In this document: piece after piece, positions 8,789-18,895 of the stretch | Layout: each line of letters starts with the position of its first letter | Numbering within the stretch: the first letter of the stretch is position 1 | Source of the DNA: Saccharomonospora viridis DSM 43017 | Lineage (GTDB): Bacteria > Actinomycetota > Actinomycetes > Mycobacteriales > Pseudonocardiaceae | NCBI RefSeq assembly: GCF_000023865.1 | Contig: NC_013159.1 | Coordinates: forward strand, 3,746,001 to 3,810,000 | Direction of reading: 5' to 3' | Length of the DNA: 64,000 bases | The notes under the pieces: generated by a model | Told to the model about the DNA's origin: nothing | Database searches by the model: none | The model's input: the letters and a program-made list of their open reading frames with translations, nothing else | Program-made: the position numbers and the translations under genes

Positions 8789-9052
8789 ATGGGTTTCTTC
8801 TCCTGGATCATCTTCGGCGCCCTGGCCGGTTGGGCGGCCAACCTGATCATCGGCGGCCGGCAACGCCCCAAGCAGGGCTGCGTGATCAGCGTGCTGGTGG
8901 GCATAGTCGGTGCGACCCTGGGCGGTTTCCTCTACCAGCTGGCCACGGGCGAGAAGAAGACCTTCGAGTTCGACTTCCCCAGCTTCGGCGTCGCGGTGCT
9001 CGGAGCGGTTCTACTCCTGGCCGTGGCCCGACTGCTCGAACGGCGACGGTGA
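8789..9052 (+). CDS. GlsB/YeaQ/YmgE-family small membrane protein
   Basis: An 87-residue protein with the Gly-rich transmembrane segments of the transglycosylase-associated (GlsB/YeaQ/YmgE) stress family: MGFFSWIIFGALAGWAANLI, then VISVLVGIVGATLGGFLYQL, a charged loop and a third helix FGVAVLGAVLLLAVARLL. The family is linked to envelope stress responses, but no molecular activity is known. It stands alone between moeA and psd on the same strand. The charged loop KKTFEFDFPSFG replaces the short hairpin usual in the family. Confidence 0.88.
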   Translation: MGFFSWIIFGALAGWAANLIIGGRQRPKQGCVISVLVGIVGATLGGFLYQLATGEKKTFEFDFPSFGVAVLGAVLLLAVARLLERRR

Positions 9053-9263
9053 CGGTGGTGAAGCCATGAACCACACCCGAAGTGTCTTTCTCATCCCTCG
9101 AACACCCCGGTGAACACCAATGGACCACGCTTTGTAACGTTTTCCACACACTTGGTTATCCGAATGGTGGTCACGCCCTACCATCGACGGTCCGTGGCCG
9201 GGTGGCGTACGGCGTCGGGGGGCGGACGCCACCCGGCCCGTCCATACGGAAAAATCGAGGTTT

Positions 9264-9965
9264 ATGAGCGCCAACTCGCTCGGCCACGCCGCGCGTCTCA
9301 TCCGTGAAACCCTTCCCCCGATACACCCTGCGGGGCGTCCGTTCATCGCAGGTGGCGTCGCCGCGACGCTGCTGCTGCGGAAGCTCTCCCCTCGACTCGG
9401 CCTCCTGGCCGGGCTGGGGACGCTGGCGACCGCGGCGTTCTTCAGGGAGCCGCGACGCGTTCCGCCGCTCAGGGACGACCTGGTGCTGTCGGCCGCCGAC
9501 GGCGTGGTGTCCCTGATCGAGGAGGCGAGCCCACCCGCCGAGCTCGGTCTGCCCGACCAGCCGCTGACCAGGGTCAGCGTGTTCCTCTCCGTCTTCGATG
9601 TGCACGTCCAGCGCATGCCCGTCCGGGGTACCGTCGAGAAAGTGGCCTATCGGCCCGGCAAGTTCCTTTCCGCGGACCTGGACAAGGCCAGCGAGGACAA
9701 CGAACGCAATTCCGTGCTGCTACGCACCGCCAGCGGACAACGACTCGTCGTCGTGCAGATCGCGGGGCTTGTGGCGAGGCGTATCGTCTGCCAAGTCGGA
9801 GAGGGCGAGCACGTCGAGGCCGGTTCGACCTACGGCCTGATCCGGTTCGGCTCGCGCGTGGACACCTACCTGCCGCCCGGGAGCCGGGTGCTGGTCCGCG
9901 AGGGCCAGCGCACCATCGGGGGCGAGACCCCTCTCGCCGAGCTGGAAATCGCGAAGAAGGACTGA
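9264..9965 (+). CDS. psd: Phosphatidylserine decarboxylase
   Basis: A 233-residue short-form (archaeal-type) decarboxylase that turns phosphatidylserine into phosphatidylethanolamine at the membrane. The self-cleavage site that creates the pyruvoyl group is the Gly-Ser in RFGSRVDTYLP, close to the C-terminus as in all Psd proteins; SVFLSVFDVHVQRMP is the conserved His-bearing motif. An N-terminal hydrophobic stretch (FIAGGVAATLLLRKL) anchors the protein. The ATG at 9264 has GAGG a few bases upstream. The gene ends seven bases before pssA, which makes the substrate, so the two consecutive steps of PE synthesis are co-transcribed. Confidence 0.96.
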   Translation: MSANSLGHAARLIRETLPPIHPAGRPFIAGGVAATLLLRKLSPRLGLLAGLGTLATAAFFREPRRVPPLRDDLVLSAADGVVSLIEEASPPAELGLPDQPLTRVSVFLSVFDVHVQRMPVRGTVEKVAYRPGKFLSADLDKASEDNERNSVLLRTASGQRLVVVQIAGLVARRIVCQVGEGEHVEAGSTYGLIRFGSRVDTYLPPGSRVLVREGQRTIGGETPLAELEIAKKD

Positions 9966-9972
9966 AGTACAC

Positions 9973-10959
9973 ATGTCCCGGACCACACCTGGAGTCCGTC
10001 TGCTACCCAACGCGGTCACCGTGTTGGCGTTGTGCGCGGGGTTGTCCGCCGTGCAGTTCGCCTTGAGCGGCGAGTACGGACTCGCGATCGGCGCCATCGG
10101 CCTCGCCGCGGTGCTCGACAGCCTGGACGGGCGGATCGCGCGCCTGCTCGACGCCACATCCAAGATGGGCGCGGAGCTCGACTCCTTGGCCGACTCGATC
10201 TCGTTCGGTGTGGCGCCGGCGCTCGTGTTGTACGTGTGGCTTCCGGATTCCGGCCGATTCGGCTGGGTTGCCGCACTGATCTTCGCGGTGTGCATGGTGT
10301 TGCGGCTGGCCCGGTTCAACACGTTGCTCGAGGACACCGAGCAGCCGCCTTACGCGAGTGAGTTCTTCATCGGGGTGCCCGCGCCCGCCGGGGGGCTCCT
10401 CGCGCTGTTGCCGGTCGTGGCCACGCTCGAGTTCGGCCAGGGCTGGTGGTCGAACGGACCGGTGGTCTGGGTGTGGACCGTGGCGATCGCGGCCCTGCTC
10501 ATCAGCCGGATACCGACCCTGTCCTTGAAGAAACTCCGCGTTCCGGCCAAGGCCGCGGCCCCTCTGCTGGTCGCGGTGGGACTGATCGCCGCCGTGATCA
10601 TCCAATACCCGCTGATCGTGCTGATGACCGTACTGCTGCTGTACCTGCTGCACCTGCCGTACGCGGTGCGCCGGTACCGGTGGCTGGCCAACCACCCGGA
10701 GGCGTGGGACGTGCCTCCGAAGGAACGCAGGGCCATCCGCCGCAACCGCACCCAGCGCCGTCTCGGACTGCGTAAGCCACAGTTCCGCAAGGTCGCCGGG
10801 GCGGCTCGACGTGCGGTGATGCGGCCTCGGGCCAACACCGCGCACGTGCCGAGGGTGTATCCGCCGGAGACGATCGTGCCCCCGCCGTCCCGTACCGACA
10901 GTCGTGGGCCGCGCAAACGTCATTGGCGCCGTCTCGGACTGCGGCAGAACAAGGATTGA
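9973..10959 (+). CDS. pssA: CDP-diacylglycerol-serine O-phosphatidyltransferase
   Basis: An integral-membrane CDP-alcohol phosphotransferase of 328 residues that makes phosphatidylserine from CDP-diacylglycerol and serine. The family signature DG-x2-AR-x8-G-x3-D-x3-D is complete in the stretch beginning DSLDGRIARLL and ending ELDSLAD near residues 50-75. About eight membrane helices are visible. The C-terminal 90 residues are strongly basic (KERRAIRRNRTQRRLGLRK) and longer than usual, probably lying on the inner membrane face. It forms an operon with psd and is followed after 37 bases by the AAA ATPase gene, an arrangement I recall as conserved in actinobacteria. Confidence 0.95.
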   Translation: MSRTTPGVRLLPNAVTVLALCAGLSAVQFALSGEYGLAIGAIGLAAVLDSLDGRIARLLDATSKMGAELDSLADSISFGVAPALVLYVWLPDSGRFGWVAALIFAVCMVLRLARFNTLLEDTEQPPYASEFFIGVPAPAGGLLALLPVVATLEFGQGWWSNGPVVWVWTVAIAALLISRIPTLSLKKLRVPAKAAAPLLVAVGLIAAVIIQYPLIVLMTVLLLYLLHLPYAVRRYRWLANHPEAWDVPPKERRAIRRNRTQRRLGLRKPQFRKVAGAARRAVMRPRANTAHVPRVYPPETIVPPPSRTDSRGPRKRHWRRLGLRQNKD

Positions 10960-10984
10960 CACCCGTGGCGGTGAGTGACCTGTT

Positions 10985-10990
10985 TAGAGT
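10985..10990 (+). promoter_or_regulatory. -10 element of a leaderless AAA ATPase transcript
   Basis: TAGAGT followed by six bases and the GTG start at 10997. The short distance predicts a transcript that starts at or next to the start codon, so the ATPase may be transcribed independently of psd-pssA. TTGACA at 10956-10961 is too far away (23 bases) for a standard -35. Confidence 0.5.
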
Positions 10991-10996
10991 GGTGGC

Positions 10997-13240
10997 GTGA
11001 CATCACCACGGCTGTCGCTGACCGTTCGACACACCACATCCGCTCTCGATTCCCGACGCGGGGTCGTGCGGCTGCATCGTGAAGTGCTCGATGCGCTGGG
11101 GCTACGCGCGTGGGACGCCGTGCGGATCACGGGGGCGAGGGTCAGCGCGGCGGTGGCCGCCTGCGCGCCCGAGGGGTCGGCTCCCGGCGTGCTGTTGGCC
11201 GATGACGTGACGATGGCCAACCTCGGGGTCGCCGAAGGCGCCGAAGTGGTCGTGGAACCGTGTGAGGTCAGTGCCGCGCGCAGCGTCACCGTGGACGGCT
11301 CTCGGCTGGCTCGGATGTCGCTTTCCCCGCACACGTTGCGGATGGCGCTGCTGGGCAAGGTCTTCACGGTGGGGGACGCGGTGTCGTTGCTTCCCCAGGA
11401 CCTCGCGCCACCGCCCGGGTCGGACGTCTCCGCGGCGCGCGGTGCGCTGTCCCGCGCCATCGGGGCGACCTGGACCACCGAGCTGCTCACGATCACGGCC
11501 ACGGAACCGTCGGGACCGGTGGCGGTGGGTCAGTCGACCGTCGTGTCGTGGCGCGGTGAGGCCCCCGAGCCGGCACCCGTCCCGCAGGAGGAGCCACGGC
11601 GGCAGCCGGAGCGGGGCGTGGCGGAGCCCGGGGGGTCGAACGCCGTCGTCGGGTCGGACGAGACTCGGGAGGAACCACCTCCAGTCTCCGATCTCGTGGG
11701 GGCCGAGTCGGTGGCCCGACGGTTGACGGAATGGTTCGATCTCGCCTTCCGGCAACCCGAGCTGCTCGCCAAACTGGGCACGTCACCGAGGCTGGGTGTG
11801 CTGTTGTCCGGGCCGGAAGGCGTCGGCAAGGCCACGTTGGTGCGTTCCGTCGCGCATGCCGCCGATGTCGACGTGGTGTCGCTGGAGGCTCCCACGCTCG
11901 CGGTGTTGGAACCGGACGCGGCGGTGGCCCGGCTGTCGGACGCCATCTTCGGGGTGAGTGCCGAACGGCCGTGTGTCCTGCTCCTCACCGACGTCGACGC
12001 CCTGCTGCCCTCGTCGCAACCCCCGCCGGTGGCGACGGTGGTGCTCGATCGACTGCGCGCAGCGCTTGCCCGTCCCCGGTTCGCCGTGGTGGCCACCACG
12101 GCGCATCCCGAGTCGGTGGACCCTCGTCTTCGTACGGTGGACCTGCTCGACCGGGAGTTGCGACTCGGCATGCCCGACGCGCGGACCCGAACGGAACTGC
12201 TGCGGGTGTTGTTGCGCGACACACCGACCGAGCACGGGATCGACCTGGGTGCGGTGGCCGAGCGCACGCCGGGCTTCGTGGCGGCCGACCTGGTGGCCCT
12301 GCGCAGGGACGCCGCGTTGCGTGCGGCACTGCGCCACGCGGACGACGACGAGGAGCCCCGCGTACGACAGCAGGACCTGCTGGAGGCCGTGGAATCGGTG
12401 CGCCCGATCTCGATGTCCACCACCGACACGTTGGCCACCGGCGGGATCACCCTCGACGACGTCGGCGACATGGCGGACGTGAAGCAGGCGCTGACGGAAT
12501 CGGTGTTGTGGCCGCTGCGGTACCCGGATTCGTTCGAGCGGTTGGGAGTGGCCCCGCCGCGGGGTGTGCTCATCTACGGCCCACCCGGCAACGGCAAGAC
12601 CTTCCTCGTGCGCGCACTGGCGGGCACGGGTGCGCTGAACGTGTTCTCGGTCAAGGGCGCCGAGTTGATGGACAAGTGGGTCGGCGAGTCGGAACGCGCC
12701 GTACGCGAACTGTTCCGCAAGGCCGCGGAAGCCGCCCCCTCATTGGTCTTTTTGGACGAAGTGGACGCCTTGGCCCCCCGGCGGGGACAGTCCAGCGATT
12801 CCGGGGTGTCCGACCGGGTGGTGGCGGCGTTGCTCACCGAGTTGGACGGCGTGGAACCACTGCGGGACGTCGTGGTCGTGGGTGCCACCAACCGGCCTGA
12901 GCTGGTCGACCCGGCACTGCTTCGTCCGGGTCGGCTGGAGCGACTCATCTACGTTCCCCCGCCGGACGCCGAGGCGCGGGGACAGATCCTGCGGGCCGCG
13001 GCACGGAACACACCGCTGGCGGACGACGTCGACCTGGACGCACTGGCCGCGCGATTGGACGGCTATTCCGCGGCCGACTGCGCCGCGCTGATCAGGGAGG
13101 CCGCCTTGGCGGCCATGCGCGAGTCCCTGGCGGCCGCCGAGGTGACGGCCCGGCACCTGGAACAGGCGCAACAGACCGTGCGGCCGTCGCTCGACCCGGT
13201 GCAACTCGCGGAGATCGAGGCGTACGCCCGGTCACGCTGA
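10997..13240 (+). CDS. CDC48/VAT-like tandem AAA+ ATPase
   Basis: A 747-residue protein with the layout of CDC48/p97: an N-terminal substrate domain (about 1-170), a linker rich in Glu/Pro, then two AAA modules. The second module is complete: Walker A YGPPGNGKT (about 528-536), Walker B SLVFLDEVDAL, sensor ATNRPELVDPALLRPGRLER. The first module has Walker A SGPEGVGKAT, with Ala-Thr replacing Thr-(Leu/Phe), and its Walker B reads LLLTDVDAL, lacking the catalytic Glu, so it may bind but not hydrolyse ATP. Such proteins unfold or segregate protein substrates. The psd-pssA-ATPase order matches that recalled for mycobacteria. The start is a GTG with a -10 element six bases away. Confidence 0.92.
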   Translation: MTSPRLSLTVRHTTSALDSRRGVVRLHREVLDALGLRAWDAVRITGARVSAAVAACAPEGSAPGVLLADDVTMANLGVAEGAEVVVEPCEVSAARSVTVDGSRLARMSLSPHTLRMALLGKVFTVGDAVSLLPQDLAPPPGSDVSAARGALSRAIGATWTTELLTITATEPSGPVAVGQSTVVSWRGEAPEPAPVPQEEPRRQPERGVAEPGGSNAVVGSDETREEPPPVSDLVGAESVARRLTEWFDLAFRQPELLAKLGTSPRLGVLLSGPEGVGKATLVRSVAHAADVDVVSLEAPTLAVLEPDAAVARLSDAIFGVSAERPCVLLLTDVDALLPSSQPPPVATVVLDRLRAALARPRFAVVATTAHPESVDPRLRTVDLLDRELRLGMPDARTRTELLRVLLRDTPTEHGIDLGAVAERTPGFVAADLVALRRDAALRAALRHADDDEEPRVRQQDLLEAVESVRPISMSTTDTLATGGITLDDVGDMADVKQALTESVLWPLRYPDSFERLGVAPPRGVLIYGPPGNGKTFLVRALAGTGALNVFSVKGAELMDKWVGESERAVRELFRKAAEAAPSLVFLDEVDALAPRRGQSSDSGVSDRVVAALLTELDGVEPLRDVVVVGATNRPELVDPALLRPGRLERLIYVPPPDAEARGQILRAAARNTPLADDVDLDALAARLDGYSAADCAALIREAALAAMRESLAAAEVTARHLEQAQQTVRPSLDPVQLAEIEAYARSR

Positions 13241-13316
13241 CGGCCCGAGCCGCTGTCTTGCTCCCTCTGTCGGGGGTGTTTCCTCACGTCCGTCCGCCGC
13301 GCACGGCGGACCGGTG

Positions 13317-13961
13317 TCACTTGCCGCCGCGCGGCTCCTCGTAGTCCTTGGTGACGATCACGATCACACCGGGGCTGGCGTCCGCGATGCCGTCGAACCG
13401 GGGTTCGACCCTCATCCCGAAGTCCTCGGCCAGCGCGCGGGCGGCGGACTCCTCGTCGGTTCCGGGGCGGAAGTAAACGGTACTGGTGGGGATGTTGCCG
13501 GCGGAGTAGTTGCCGATCTCCACGACGTTCCAACCCCGCGCGGCCAGGTCTTCCCTCACCTCGGCGGCGAGTCCGCCGATGGTGCTGTTGTTGTAGACCC
13601 GCACCGGGACCTCCAGCTCGGCCACCGGCTGGTCCCTCACCTCATCGTCGGTGCCGTCGGACCCGGCCCGGTCGGCATCACCGTCCTCGCCGCCGGCCTC
13701 GTCGTCGACGTCGGTGTCGTCCGGTGGTGACTGCGGGGACGACCCGTCCGGCGCTCCGCCGTCCGGCGCGTCGGGCTCACCGCCGCCGGTGCCCCGCTCG
13801 GTCCTTTCGGGCTCGGCGGATGAGCTGGCCGCGGCGTTGTCCGGTTCGGCACCGCCCGTCACGAGCGTGACGCCCCCGATGGCCGCCGCGACGACCGCGA
13901 CCGCCAACAACCCCAGTCCCGCGGCCCGCAACGGCCTTGACATCCCGTCGAAGATGCTCAT
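13317..13961 (-). CDS. Membrane-anchored LytR C-terminal domain protein
   Basis: A 214-residue protein with one N-terminal membrane helix (LRAAGLGLLAVAVVAAAIGGV), a low-complexity Asp/Gly/Pro/Ser-rich linker, and a C-terminal LytR_C domain (about 115-210: VPVRVYNNSTIGGLAAEV to GVIVIVTKDY). This domain accompanies LytR-CpsA-Psr envelope enzymes; alone it is presumed to work in the cell wall space. It overlaps the upstream DUF3263 gene by four bases, so the two are co-translated. The pair between the AAA ATPase and def matches the order I recall for mycobacteria. Confidence 0.88.
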   Translation of the reverse strand: MSIFDGMSRPLRAAGLGLLAVAVVAAAIGGVTLVTGGAEPDNAAASSSAEPERTERGTGGGEPDAPDGGAPDGSSPQSPPDDTDVDDEAGGEDGDADRAGSDGTDDEVRDQPVAELEVPVRVYNNSTIGGLAAEVREDLAARGWNVVEIGNYSAGNIPTSTVYFRPGTDEESAARALAEDFGMRVEPRFDGIADASPGVIVIVTKDYEEPRGGK

Positions 13962-14278
13962 GGCAGTTCAATCCCCAACCGCCGTGCCACGCGGGCGCGT
14001 CGCCGTGAGGCCCGCACCTTCCGAAGCCGTTTCACCAGCATCGGGTCCGCATGCATGGCTTCCTGCTTGTCGATGAGCTTGTTCAGGATCTGGTAGTAGC
14101 GCGTGGGGGACACTCCGAACTGATCACGGATCGCCTGTTCCTTGGCACCCGCGTACTTCCACCACTGACGCTCGAACGCGAGGATGTCCAGCTCACGTTG
14201 GGTGAGACCGGCATCGGACCCGACCTGCGGGGACGGTTGGCCGTCGGGGGCCGTCGACTCCGCGGCGTCCACTGGCAC
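13958..14278 (-). CDS. DUF3263-domain protein, putative DNA-binding
   Basis: A 106-residue cytoplasmic protein with the DUF3263 domain: LTQRELDILAFERQWW, then a helix-turn-helix-like EQAIRDQFGVSPTRYYQILN, and a basic tail RLRKVRASRRRARVARRLG. The spacing resembles a sigma region 4-type DNA-binding helix pair, but no target is known. Its stop overlaps the start of the LytR_C gene (ATGA). It is divergent from def, with 120 bases between the two starts. Confidence 0.88.
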   Translation of the reverse strand: MPVDAAESTAPDGQPSPQVGSDAGLTQRELDILAFERQWWKYAGAKEQAIRDQFGVSPTRYYQILNKLIDKQEAMHADPMLVKRLRKVRASRRRARVARRLGIELP

Positions 14279-14386
14279 TCCTCGTCAGCTCGGGTGGTCC
14301 ATACGGCTCTTTCCAGGCTGCCATTAGATCACGGGGCACGCCCTCGGACCCGCAGCACGCCCGGCGCGTCCGGGTATCGAGCTCGC

Positions 14387-14392
14387 TAAGAT
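14387..14392 (+). promoter_or_regulatory. -10 element of a leaderless def transcript
   Basis: TAAGAT followed by six bases and the GTG start of peptide deformylase at 14399. The geometry is that of a leaderless mRNA. Confidence 0.55.
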
Positions 14393-14398
14393 GGTGGG

Positions 14399-14950
14399 GT
14401 GACCATCCACCCCATTTGCATCGTCGGCGAACCCGTTCTGCACAAGCCTACGCGCGAGGTCTCCTCGTTCGACGACGAGCTCGCCACGCTCGTCGAGGAC
14501 ATGTTCGAGACCATGTACGCCGCCGAGGGAGTGGGGCTGGCCGCCAACCAGATCGGCGTGGACCTGCGCGTGTTCGTCTACGACTGCCCGGACGACGAAG
14601 GGGTTCGGCACAAGGGCGTGGTCGTCAACCCGAAGCTGGAGACCTCGGAGATCCCTGAGACCATGCCCGATCCCGACAACGACTGGGAAGGCTGCCTGTC
14701 CGTTCCGGGGGAGTCGTTCCCGACGGGTCGCGCCTCATGGGCGAAGGTCACGGGTTTCGACGTCGAGGGCAATCCGGTCGAGGTGGAGGGCACCGGTTAT
14801 TTCGCGCGCTGTCTGCAGCACGAAACCGATCATCTCGACGGCTACCTCTATCTCGACCGACTGATCGGCAGGCACGCGCGTGCCGCGAAGAAGATGCTCA
14901 AGGCCAACAAGTGGGGTGTGCCCGGTAAGAGCTGGCTCCCCGAGCCCTGA
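14399..14950 (+). CDS. def: Peptide deformylase
   Basis: A 183-residue metallo-hydrolase that removes the formyl group from the N-terminal Met of nascent proteins. All three family motifs are present: [19 protein letters not shown] with the metal-ligand Cys, and QHETDHLDG with the two His ligands and catalytic Glu. The GTG at 14399 gives the usual short N-terminus ([16 protein letters not shown]) and follows a -10 element by six bases. The C-terminal tail [15 protein letters not shown] is longer than in E. coli and typical of actinobacterial enzymes. It is monocistronic; the thiC leader begins about 230 bases later. Confidence 0.97.
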   Translation: MTIHPICIVGEPVLHKPTREVSSFDDELATLVEDMFETMYAAEGVGLAANQIGVDLRVFVYDCPDDEGVRHKGVVVNPKLETSEIPETMPDPDNDWEGCLSVPGESFPTGRASWAKVTGFDVEGNPVEVEGTGYFARCLQHETDHLDGYLYLDRLIGRHARAAKKMLKANKWGVPGKSWLPEP

Positions 14951-15180
14951 GCCACCGTTCGCACCGCTGCCACCACCGCCGTCGCCGGCCTTCCGGCCGC
15001 ATCACCCCGACCGCCGAGGTGTTCGGCGCAGCCACGGCCCGTACGCCTTCCAGCCGTATCCACCACGCCTGGACGAGCCTGACGTGCGCGGTGTCGTCCG
15101 ACGCCGCGTGGGCGCTCACATCATCGGCGGCTTGAGGTTCGTTCCCCCGCGTGGCATGGTCTGGGGGACAACTACACAAC

Positions 15181-17789
<2,609 letters not shown>

Positions 17790-17792
17790 ACC

Positions 17793-17825
17793 CCGGGGTG
17801 CTCCCCTCCGGCGGGAGCACCCCGG
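17793..17825 (+). terminator. Hairpin terminator after thiC-thiD
   Basis: Perfect 13-bp stem, CCGGGGTGCTCCC pairing with GGGAGCACCCCGG around a seven-base loop, starting four bases after the thiD stop. There is no U tract, as is common for GC-rich actinobacterial terminators. Confidence 0.7.
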
Positions 17826-17884
17826 ATTCCCTCGGCGTCGGGGGTCCGGACTCACCCTTCACGCCTTTCCGCGACACTGGTGGA

Positions 17885-18718
17885 ATGAACGACAAGCGAC
17901 CTCCAGCTGCGTTGACCATCGCCGGGTCCGACTCCGGAGGCGCCGCGGGACTCGAAGCGGACCTACGCACTTTCATCACGTGTGGTGTGCACGGACTCGT
18001 GGCCGTCACGGCGGTGACCGTGCAGAACACCCTCGGTGTGCACGACCGGACCGACATCCCGGCCCACATCGTGGCGGGCCAGATCGAGGCCGTCGTCGAC
18101 GACATGGGTGTGGACGCCGTCAAAACGGGGATGCTCGCCTCCGGCGAGATCATCGAAACGGTCGCCGACACCTGCGAGCGCGTGGGGATCGGCGGTGACA
18201 CGGGTGTGCCGTTCGTGGTCGACCCCGTCGCCGCGTCCATGCACGGTCACCCGCTGTTCGACGACACCGGTCTGACGGCGCTGCGGGACCGGCTGCTGCC
18301 GATGGCCACGATCGTCACCCCCAACCTCGACGAGGTACGGCTGCTCACGGGTCTGGAGGTCACTCGCCGGGAACAGATGCGGGACGCGGCGGTGGCACTG
18401 CGCGAACTGGGCCCCCGGTTCGTGCTCGTGAAGGGCGGACACCTCACCGACGACCCGGAATGCGTGGACCTGCTGTTCGACGGCACGACGTTCACCGAAC
18501 TCCCGGCCCCCAGGGTCGACACGCCACACACCCATGGCGCGGGTGACGCCATGGCCTCCGCCCTGACGTCCGGACTCGCTCGGGGCATGTCCATTCCCGA
18601 GGCCACGCGATTCGGCAAGTGGTACGTCTCCAACGCGGTCCGCCACTCGTATCCGATGGGCGCGAAGGTCGGCCCCGTCTCCGCTTTCTGGCGGGTCGCC
18701 GAGGAGGACCGGGAGTAG
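17885..18718 (+). CDS. thiD: Hydroxymethylpyrimidine/phosphomethylpyrimidine kinase, copy 2
   Basis: A 277-residue paralog of the preceding gene, aligning over its full length: LTIAGSDSGGAAGLEADL, VVDPVAASMHGHPLF, IVTPNLDEVRLLTG, HTHGAGDAMASAL. Here the catalytic motif is the standard GAGD. It is separated from copy 1 by a terminator-like hairpin and so is probably expressed separately and outside direct riboswitch control. Possible explanations are a salvage kinase (like ThiD2/PdxK-type) or a simple duplication. The start ATG at 17885 is chosen by alignment with copy 1. No thiE or tenA domain is fused to it. Confidence 0.9.
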   Translation: MNDKRPPAALTIAGSDSGGAAGLEADLRTFITCGVHGLVAVTAVTVQNTLGVHDRTDIPAHIVAGQIEAVVDDMGVDAVKTGMLASGEIIETVADTCERVGIGGDTGVPFVVDPVAASMHGHPLFDDTGLTALRDRLLPMATIVTPNLDEVRLLTGLEVTRREQMRDAAVALRELGPRFVLVKGGHLTDDPECVDLLFDGTTFTELPAPRVDTPHTHGAGDAMASALTSGLARGMSIPEATRFGKWYVSNAVRHSYPMGAKVGPVSAFWRVAEEDRE

Positions 18719-18895
18719 GGATTCCGGTCCTCCCCCGCGTCCACCCCACATCGCCTCCGGCGAAAGTAAAACGTCACTGACAAAGCATTTCAAAGATCAA
18801 TCGAGGACCCTGAAACAGCGGTTAAAGATAGCGGTCTTTATGGAAACGAGCGACCCCGGCGTGTAATCATCAGGCACGCACGAGAGGGGGAGGAA

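Noticed and set aside
9053-9263. Promoter or small RNA between the GlsB-like gene and psd
   Set aside because: The region is A/T-richer with a possible TTGTAACG element, but no hairpin or conserved motif strong enough to report.
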